A stretch of DNA of 11,750 nt, from contig DATLYF010000190.1 in the NCBI GenBank assembly GCA_035575095.1, positions 1 to 11,750 of the forward strand. The letters are read 5' to 3'. The DNA comes from DATLYF01 sp035575095. GTDB taxonomy: Bacteria; Pseudomonadota; Gammaproteobacteria; Competibacterales; Competibacteraceae. Of this stretch, positions 6,844 to 11,750 are shown piece after piece. The notes beneath the pieces were generated by a model that was given only the letters and a program-made list of their open reading frames with translations, made no database searches and was not told where the DNA came from. The translations under genes and the position numbers were made by a program. How positions within the stretch are numbered: position 1 is the stretch's first letter; each line of letters starts with the position of its first letter.

Positions 6844-6904
6844 GGCGATCCGGATCGGTGCGTCGCGTACTCGTCCAGGGGATAACCCAGCGAGAAAGTC
6901 AGAG

Positions 6905-6933
6905 ATTATAGCGCCCTCGCCCCCCCCTGTCTG
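6905..6933 (-). promoter_or_regulatory. Sigma-70-type promoter of ygiQ-mazG with an 8-nt homopolymer in the spacer
   Basis: On the minus strand the -10 hexamer is a perfect TATAAT (6910-6905). The -35 hexamer is CAGACA (6933-6928), matching the GACA core of TTGACA. They are separated by exactly 17 bp. Eight consecutive G on the minus strand (C at 6920-6927) make up the -35-proximal half of the spacer. The predicted start near 6898 gives a leader of about 55 nt. Confidence 0.7.
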
Positions 6934-6995
6934 CCGCCCCCCGCGCCGCGCGGGCGATCCCGGCGCTTGTCGCTGCAGCGCCGATAGCGGACGGC

Positions 6996-7001
6996 TAAAA
7001 T
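6996..7001 (+). promoter_or_regulatory. Possible -10 element for the YheT-ABC operon
   Basis: TAAAAT matches five of six bases of TATAAT and is the only AT-rich stretch before the YheT start on this strand. The best upstream TTG-type hexamer (TTGTCG at 6967-6972) is 23 bp away, too far for a classical -35. The call is therefore weak. A start near 7008 would put the inverted repeat at 7012-7034 at the very 5' end of the transcript. Confidence 0.4.
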
Positions 7002-7011
7002 CGATGAGTGT

Positions 7012-7034
7012 CCCGGCCGCAAACATCGGCCGGG
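7012..7034 (+). repeat. Perfect 8-bp inverted repeat (hairpin) in the YheT leader
   Basis: CCCGGCCG (7012-7019) and CGGCCGGG (7027-7034) are exact reverse complements around the loop CAAACAT. The stem is all G-C and would be very stable in RNA. No T-run follows, so it is not an intrinsic terminator. It lies 43 nt before the ATG and could be a 5' stem-loop or a protein-binding palindrome. Confidence 0.55.
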
Positions 7035-7076
7035 CGCGCGGAACCATCCGCTGCGCGCCACACTCGAACGAGAGCT

Positions 7077-8108
7077 ATGCCCCTCGAGACCAGTCCATTC
7101 CGCCCCGCCTGGTGGCTGCCGGGCGCCCATGCCCAGACCCTCTGGCCCTACCTATGCCGGCGGCTGCCATCGGTGCGTTATCGGCGCGAGCGGCTGGAGC
7201 TGCCGGATGGCGACTTCCTCGATCTGGATTGGCACGCCGCGGCCCCCGTCGCCGGTCCTCTGGTGCTGGTGCTGCACGGCTTGGAGGGCTGCAGCCGCTC
7301 CGGCTACGCCCGTGGACTGGTCGCCGCCATGGCGCGCCACGGCTGGCGCGGCGTGGTGATGAACTTCCGCGGCCGCAGCGGCGAACCCAACCGCCTGCCG
7401 CGCAGCTACAACGCCGGCGACACCCGCGACCTGGCCCATGTGGTGGAGATCCTGCGCGCCCGTGAGCCGCATGCGCCGCTGGCCTGCGTCGGCTATTCCC
7501 TGGGCGGCAACATGCTGCTCAAGTGGCTGGGCGAGAGCGGTAGCCACGACCGACTGCGGGCGGCGGTGGCGGTATCGGTGCCGTTCCTGCTGGAGCCCCT
7601 GGCGCGGCGCATGCAGCGCGGCCTCTCCCGGGCCTACCTGGCCTACTTCATGCGCCTGCTGCGCCGCGGCTACCGCCACAAGTTCACCACCCGCGGCCTG
7701 CTCCCGCCCTATCCGCTCGATGAGCTGCATAGGCTGCGCGATTTCTTTGCCTTCGACGAGCGCATCACCGCCCCCCTGCACGGCTATGCCGGGATTTACG
7801 ATTACTACCGCCGCGCCAGTTGCCGCCAGTATCTGCCCGGCATCCGCACGCCCACCTTGATCCTCCATGCCGCCGACGATCCCTTCATGGTCCCCGAGGT
7901 GGTGCCGGCGCCGCACGAGCTGCCGGAGACGGTGACCCTGGAGCTCAGCCCCAACGGCGGCCACGTCGGCTTCGTCAGCGGTCCCTGGCCGTGGCACGCC
8001 GAGTACTGGCTGGAGCGGCGCATCCCCGCCTTCCTGGCGCAATGGCTGCCGACGTCCGACCCCACTACGGAGCAAGAGCGTGAGACCGCCCCCGTCGCCG
8101 CTGATTGA
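7077..8108 (+). CDS. YheT-family alpha/beta hydrolase
   Basis: The 343-residue protein begins with the family's FRPAWWLPGAHAQTLWP segment (8-24). The hydrolase fold follows: oxyanion motif H-G-L-E-G (67-71), NFRGRSGEPNRLPRSYNAGDT (96-116, typical of YheT proteins), nucleophile elbow G-Y-S-L-G-G-N with Ser141, acid D267/D268 in HAADDPF and catalytic His296 in NGGHVGF. The triad is complete, so an active esterase is likely; the natural substrate of this family is not firmly known. The start at 7077 has only a weak upstream purine stretch but puts the N-terminus where the family begins. The in-frame extension to 7008 would run through the inverted repeat. Its last 29 bp overlap the ABC ATPase gene, and it leads the operon. 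Confidence 0.93.
   Translation: MPLETSPFRPAWWLPGAHAQTLWPYLCRRLPSVRYRRERLELPDGDFLDLDWHAAAPVAGPLVLVLHGLEGCSRSGYARGLVAAMARHGWRGVVMNFRGRSGEPNRLPRSYNAGDTRDLAHVVEILRAREPHAPLACVGYSLGGNMLLKWLGESGSHDRLRAAVAVSVPFLLEPLARRMQRGLSRAYLAYFMRLLRRGYRHKFTTRGLLPPYPLDELHRLRDFFAFDERITAPLHGYAGIYDYYRRASCRQYLPGIRTPTLILHAADDPFMVPEVVPAPHELPETVTLELSPNGGHVGFVSGPWPWHAEYWLERRIPAFLAQWLPTSDPTTEQERETAPVAAD
8069..8072 (+). promoter_or_regulatory. Shine-Dalgarno deciding the GTG start of the ABC ATPase
   Basis: GGAG lies 7 nt before GTG 8080, within the end of the hydrolase gene. The next in-frame sequence begins the ATPase fold (LIELRGLGKSY) only eight codons later, so this start leaves a complete domain. Confidence 0.65.
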
Positions 8109-8775
8109 GCTGCGCGGCCTGGGCAAGAGCTACCGCGAGGGCGAGCGCTCCCGCAGCGTATTCCAGGGGCTTACGCTGGCGATCGAGCGCGGCGCACAGG
8201 TGGCCCTGCTCGGCCCCTCCGGCTCTGGCAAGTCCACCTTGCTCAACCTGCTGGCCGGCATCGACCTGCCCGACGCCGGCACTCTCAAGGTCGACGGCAT
8301 CGAGCTGCCGCGCCTGGACGAAGGCGCCCGCACCCGCTTCCGTCGCCGCCATGTAGGTTTCGTCTTCCAGTTCTTCAACCTCATCCCCACCCTCACGGTG
8401 GCGGAAAACATCCGCCTGCCGCTGGAGCTGAACGGCCTGGATACGCCGGCGGAGCTGGCCCGGGTAGCGGCGCTGCTGGCCCGGGTCGGGCTGCAGGATC
8501 GGCAACACAGCTACCCGGAGCAGCTCTCCGGCGGCGAGCAGCAGCGCGTGGCCTGTTTGCGCGCCCTGATCCACCGCCCCGCGCTGCTGCTCGCCGACGA
8601 ACCAACCGGCAACCTGGACATCGCCAGCGGCCGCCGGGTGCTAGAGCTGCTGCTGGAGTTGACCGCCGAGGCCGGCTCCACCCTGCTCCTGGTCACCCAC
8701 AGCAACGAGGTGGCGGAGACCTGCGAACGAGTGCTGGAACTGCGCCAGGGGCGCCTCGTCCAGGTGCGGCCATGA
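8080..8775 (+). CDS. ABC transporter ATPase, LolD/MacB/YbbA type
   Basis: The 231-residue ATPase has all catalytic motifs: Walker A GPSGSGKST (45-53), Q-loop Gln97 in FVFQFFNLIP, signature LSGGEQQR (149-156), Walker B LLLADE (169-174) with catalytic Glu174, D-loop near 177-180 and His207 in LLLVTHS. The FQFFNLIPTLTVAENI segment is typical of ATPases that serve FtsX/MacB-type permeases. It would power the permease encoded directly downstream at the inner membrane. These mechanotransmission systems usually move or extract lipids and lipoproteins or act on the periplasm; the substrate here is unknown. It starts within the hydrolase gene and its TGA overlaps the ATG of the permease (ATGA), so the three genes are translationally linked. 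Confidence 0.95.
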   Translation: MRPPPSPLIELRGLGKSYREGERSRSVFQGLTLAIERGAQVALLGPSGSGKSTLLNLLAGIDLPDAGTLKVDGIELPRLDEGARTRFRRRHVGFVFQFFNLIPTLTVAENIRLPLELNGLDTPAELARVAALLARVGLQDRQHSYPEQLSGGEQQRVACLRALIHRPALLLADEPTGNLDIASGRRVLELLLELTAEAGSTLLLVTHSNEVAETCERVLELRQGRLVQVRP

Positions 8776-11261
8776 GTACCCTGCTCTGGCGCAGCCTGCT
8801 GCGGCACCTGCTCCGGCATCCCTGGCAACTGGCCCTGGCGGTGCTGGGCATCGCGCTCGGTGTGGCGGTGGTGCTGGCGGTGGATCTGGCCAACCAGAGC
8901 GCGCGCAAGAGCTTCGAGCAGTCGGTGGAGCGGGTCAGCGGCCGGGCCAACTACCGCATCGTCGGCATCGACGGCGTGCCCCAGGAGGTCTACGTGCGCC
9001 TGCGCCTGGAGCGGGGATTGCGTGACAGCGCGCCGCGGGTCGAGGGCTACCCGGCCCTGGCCGACGAGCCGGGACGGCGGGTGCAGCTGCTCGGTCTGGA
9101 CCCGCTGGCCGAAGCGCCGTTCCAGCGCTGGCGGCCGGCCGACGGCGAGGCACTCGACCTGCGCCGGCTGATGCTGGAACCCGACGCTGCCGTCTTCCCG
9201 CCCGACATCCCCGGCGACAGCCTGATGCTCATCCGCGAAGGCCTACGCCACCGCCTGCGCGCTGCCGGCCGACTGCAGGGCACGGCCGCAGCGGGCCTGG
9301 TGATCGTCGACATCGCCACCGCCCAGCGCCTACTCGGCCTGGGCGAGCGCATCACACAGATCGACCTGATCCTGCCCGAGGACGCGGAAGGCCGCCGCCA
9401 GGCCGCCGAACTGCGCCAGTGGCTGCCCGCCGGCCTGCGCCTGGAACGCAGCGCCGAGCGCAACGCCGCCACCGCCGAACTGAGCGCCGCCTTTCGCCTC
9501 AACCTGCAGGCGCTCAGCCTGCTGGCGCTGCTGGTGGGCATGTTCCTGATCTACAACACCATGACCTTCGCCGTGGTGCAGCGCCGGCCGCTGCTGGGCA
9601 TGCTGCGCGCCCTGGGGGCAGAGCGTGGCGAGCTGTTCCGGGTGGTGCTGGGCGAAGCCGTGGCCCTGGGCCTGGCCGGCACCGTGCTGGGCGCTCTGCT
9701 GGGAGTGTGGCTGGGTAGCGGCCTGGTCGGACTGGTCACTCGCACCATCGACGACCTCTACTACACCCTGCCGCTGCGCCAGTTCCACCTGGAACCGCTG
9801 TCCCTGCTCAAGGCCGGGGTGCTGGGCCCGACCGCCAGCGCCCTGGCCGCCTGGTGGCCGGCGCGGGAGGCTGCCGCCAGCCCGCCGGCCACGGTGCTCA
9901 GCCGTGCCACCCTGGAAAGCCGGCGACGCGCCGCCGTGCCACGCCTGGCCCTGCTCGGCCTGGGCCTGCTGGCGGCCGGCGGACTGTGGCTGTGGCTGAG
10001 CCGCGGCCTGCTGGCCGGTTTCTTCGGCCTGTTCCTGCTGCTCGCCGGCTGCGCCCTACTCAGCCCCGGCCTGCCGCTGCTGCTGGCGTGGGCGCTGCGC
10101 CGGGTATGGCTCTGGCTGCCGCCGACCCTGCGCATGGCCGGCCGCTCCCTGGGGCGGCACCTGAGCCGCACCGGGGTGGCGGTGGCGGCGCTGAGCGTGG
10201 CCCTGGCCGCGTCCCTGGGCGTGGGGGTGATGGTGGACAGCTTCCGCGGCGGAGTGGAAATCTGGCTGCGCCAGCTGCTCAGTGCCGATCTCTACCTCGC
10301 GCCCGTGGAACAGGATGGCACTGCCCTGCGCCCGGAGGTGGTGGCGGCACTGCAACGGCTGCCGGAGCAGGCTGGGCTGAACCTGTCCCGCCACCGCGAC
10401 ATCTGGCTCGACGGCCACCTTACTCACTTCAGCGCGGTGCGCCTGACCCCTCAAGGCCAGGCCGGCTACCGCCTGCTGGCAGGCGATCCGGTTACAGCCT
10501 GGGCCGCCCTGGTGGAGGGTGACGCGGTGCTGATCTCAGAGCCGCTGGCCTACCGCCGGCGCCTAGCGCCGGGCGATCGCATCACGCTGGATACCGCCGC
10601 GGGGCCGCGCCCGTTTACCGTCGTCGGCATCTTCCACGACTATGGCTCCGAGCACGGCCGCATCCTCATCGACCTGGCCCGCTACCAGGCACTGTGGCAG
10701 GATCCGGCCATCAGTACGGCGTCTCTCTATGCCGCGCCAGGTCAGGGCGTGGAAGCTCTGCGCCGCGCCGTCGAAGCCGGGCCGGGTCGGCTGCAGGCGC
10801 TGGCCCTGCGCAGCAACCGCGACATCCTGGAGCTCAGCCTGGCCATCTTCGATCGCACCTTCACCGTCACCCGGGTGCTGCGCCTGCTGGTGGTGATCGT
10901 GGCCTTCGTCGGCATCCTCAGCGCCCTGCTCGCCCTGCAACTGGAGCGGGCGCGGGAGTTCGCCGTGCTGCGCGCCGTCGGTCTGCTGCCCACCGAACTG
11001 GGGCGGCTGATGACGGCGGAAACCGCCCTGCTCGGCCTGTGCGCCGGGCTCGCCGCCCTGCCCTGCGGACTGCTGCTGGCCGAAGTGCTGATCGAGGTCA
11101 TCAACCGCCGCGCCTTCGGCTGGACTCTGCCGTTTCAGGTAGACCCGATACTGTTGGTGCAGACCGTGGCGCTGGCCGTGGCCGCCGCGGCGCTGGCCGG
11201 ACTCTATCCGGCCTGGCGACTGGCGCGCACGCCGCCGGCCTGGGCGTTGCGTACGGAGTGA
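8772..11261 (+). CDS. FtsX/MacB-type ABC permease, long two-module form
   Basis: The 829-residue membrane protein has two FtsX modules. I place hydrophobic segments near 19-40, 246-268, 291-321, 345-361, 390-410, 412-441, 465-488, 703-724, 751-774 and 795-812, about ten helices. Large periplasmic domains (about 41-240 and 490-695) follow the first helix of each half, as in MacB-like proteins. Each module has a cytoplasmic coupling stretch, RRPLLGMLRALGA (271-283) and EFAVLRAVGLL (729-739). The length and duplicated plan resemble YbbP-type permeases and a fusion of the separate AttF and AttG permeases. It overlaps the ATPase by four bases and is 6 bp from the AttH/CrtC-like gene. Transported substrate is unknown; export or extraction of a lipid-like compound is inference from context. 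Confidence 0.93.
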   Translation: MSTLLWRSLLRHLLRHPWQLALAVLGIALGVAVVLAVDLANQSARKSFEQSVERVSGRANYRIVGIDGVPQEVYVRLRLERGLRDSAPRVEGYPALADEPGRRVQLLGLDPLAEAPFQRWRPADGEALDLRRLMLEPDAAVFPPDIPGDSLMLIREGLRHRLRAAGRLQGTAAAGLVIVDIATAQRLLGLGERITQIDLILPEDAEGRRQAAELRQWLPAGLRLERSAERNAATAELSAAFRLNLQALSLLALLVGMFLIYNTMTFAVVQRRPLLGMLRALGAERGELFRVVLGEAVALGLAGTVLGALLGVWLGSGLVGLVTRTIDDLYYTLPLRQFHLEPLSLLKAGVLGPTASALAAWWPAREAAASPPATVLSRATLESRRRAAVPRLALLGLGLLAAGGLWLWLSRGLLAGFFGLFLLLAGCALLSPGLPLLLAWALRRVWLWLPPTLRMAGRSLGRHLSRTGVAVAALSVALAASLGVGVMVDSFRGGVEIWLRQLLSADLYLAPVEQDGTALRPEVVAALQRLPEQAGLNLSRHRDIWLDGHLTHFSAVRLTPQGQAGYRLLAGDPVTAWAALVEGDAVLISEPLAYRRRLAPGDRITLDTAAGPRPFTVVGIFHDYGSEHGRILIDLARYQALWQDPAISTASLYAAPGQGVEALRRAVEAGPGRLQALALRSNRDILELSLAIFDRTFTVTRVLRLLVVIVAFVGILSALLALQLERAREFAVLRAVGLLPTELGRLMTAETALLGLCAGLAALPCGLLLAEVLIEVINRRAFGWTLPFQVDPILLVQTVALAVAAAALAGLYPAWRLARTPPAWALRTE

Positions 11262-11267
11262 GCGAGC

Positions 11268-11750
11268 GTGGTGCGGGCGCTGCTGGTGCTGATCCTGCCA
11301 CCGCTGCTGACGGCGCTCTGGCTGGCCGGGTGGCCGGTGCCGCCGGGGGCTGGCCGGAGTGTGGTTGACGAGGTGGCCGTGAGCCAGAGCCTGGGCGGCA
11401 TCCCGGACGAGGGCTTCCAGCGCGCCTACGCACCACGACCGTTGCGCTTCCCCGAGGACCACGGTCCCCATCCCGGCTTTCGCAACGAGTGGTGGTATTT
11501 CACCGGCAATCTGTCCGCTCCTGGCGGACGCCGCTTCGGCTATCAGCTCACCTTGTTCCGCATCGCGCTCGCGCCCGCCGCCACCGTCGCTGACTCGGCC
11601 TGGCGCAGCCACGAGCTCTACATGGGCCATCTCGCCCTCAGCGACGTCGAGGGCCGGCGCCACCATGCCTACGAGCGCTTCGCCCGCGCCGCCCTCGGTC
11701 TGGCCGGGGCCGGAGTGCGGCCGCTTCGGGTCTGGCTGGAGGACTGGCGG
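11268..11750 (+). CDS. AttH/CrtC-like lipocalin-fold protein, N-terminal part (3' partial)
   Basis: The first 161 codons are present; the gene runs off the window. A hydrophobic N-terminus (about residues 4-21, ALLVLILPPLLTALWLAG) looks like a signal peptide or anchor. The hallmark N-E-W-W-Y-F-T-G (73-80) is followed by F-G-Y-Q-L-T-L-F-R, then E-L-Y-M-G-H-L-A-L-S-D. These are characteristic of the hydroxyneurosporene synthase/AttH family, which includes carotenoid 1,2-hydratase CrtC. I chose GTG 11268 because GGAG at 11255-11258 is 9 nt upstream; GTG 11271 is an alternative one codon later. Only 6 bp separate it from the permease gene. With an ABC ATPase and FtsX-like permease directly upstream, the AttEFGH-type interpretation (exported lipocalin-like partner) is better than a carotenoid enzyme; no carotenoid genes are present. 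Confidence 0.88.
   Translation, partial: MVRALLVLILPPLLTALWLAGWPVPPGAGRSVVDEVAVSQSLGGIPDEGFQRAYAPRPLRFPEDHGPHPGFRNEWWYFTGNLSAPGGRRFGYQLTLFRIALAPAATVADSAWRSHELYMGHLALSDVEGRRHHAYERFARAALGLAGAGVRPLRVWLEDWR

Larger units (their letters stand above)
6844..7076. other. Divergent intergenic region between ygiQ and the YheT gene
   Basis: These 233 bp separate two divergent starts. They hold a good minus-strand promoter with a C8 tract (6905-6933), a weaker plus-strand -10 candidate (6996-7001) and an 8-bp perfect inverted repeat (7012-7034). The part at 6934-6966 is very GC-rich; I see only a 6-bp inverted repeat of doubtful meaning there. Confidence 0.6.

Noticed and set aside
6942..6966. GCGCCG...CGGCGC 6-bp inverted repeat
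   Set aside because: The arms are short, the loop is about 12 nt, and simple GC repeats of this kind are common in this DNA.
6844..7047. N-terminal extension of YgiQ to 809 residues
   Set aside because: It would cover the strong promoter, and the extra residues are low-complexity. The start at 6843 gives the normal family length.
10886..10893. GCTGGTGG, identical to the E. coli Chi octamer
   Set aside because: It falls in Leu-Val-rich coding sequence of a GC-rich membrane protein, where such octamers are expected by chance, and Chi sequences differ among bacteria.
8772..11261. The permease gene read as two fused permeases joined by an error
   Set aside because: The frame is continuous with consistent codon use, and single permeases of this length with two FtsX modules are a known form (YbbP-like).
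10563..11666. Long minus-strand open frame (367 codons) opposite the permease and AttH-like genes
   Set aside because: It spans the junction of two clear plus-strand genes and encodes a Q/G/A/R-rich product without motifs, a typical high-GC shadow.

Overview
The window is gene-dense, GC-rich (I judge about 65-70% by eye) bacterial chromosome. The gene set is a NudF-type Nudix hydrolase, exosortase H, a PilU-type N-terminus, YgiQ, MazG, YheT and an AttH/CrtC-like protein beside a LolD/MacB-type transporter. This points to a gammaproteobacterium, perhaps of the Chromatiales/Ectothiorhodospiraceae kind; the finer placement is inference. I saw no tRNA, rRNA, IS element, CRISPR array or phage gene. 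No stretch above 300 bp lacks a gene.

Layout. (1) 1-209 (+) is the 3' end of an unrecognised gene; it meets a minus-strand operon tail to tail with a 12-bp overlap. (2) 2577 to 198 (-) is a tight operon: exosortase H, a multi-pass membrane protein that looks like the exosortase H-associated protein, a Sel1-repeat lipoprotein started by an ATGA overlap, and a NudF-type ADP-ribose pyrophosphatase with a TTG start. (3) Divergent from it, 2679-3131 (+) is a secreted DUF192 protein. (4) 3247-3822 (+) is the most unusual gene. It is an intact reading frame joining the N-terminal domain of a PilU-type pilus retraction ATPase directly to the PilU C-terminal helices, with the whole ATP-binding core missing. 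(5) 6843 to 3836 (-) is ygiQ-mazG, coupled by a TGATG overlap. It has a good sigma-70-type promoter whose 17-bp spacer contains a run of eight C/G. (6) 7077-11750 (+) is a compact operon: YheT-family hydrolase, ABC ATPase, an 829-residue FtsX/MacB-type permease, and the start of an AttH/CrtC-like lipocalin-fold protein cut by the window end. Genes in it overlap or lie 6 bp apart.

How the genes work together. Region 2 is part of a protein-sorting system: exosortases process C-terminal PEP-CTERM-like signals, and exosortase H is paired with IPTL-CTERM proteins. No target protein is in this window, so targets must lie elsewhere. Region 6 resembles AttEFGH-type loci, where an ABC ATPase and FtsX-like permease partner an exported lipocalin-like protein. 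A lipid-related role is likely but not shown. Region 5 pairs a radical SAM protein of unknown substrate with a house-cleaning NTP pyrophosphohydrolase. The main items for follow-up are the ATPase-less PilU protein, the exosortase H cluster with its coupled Sel1 lipoprotein, and the homopolymer inside the ygiQ promoter.
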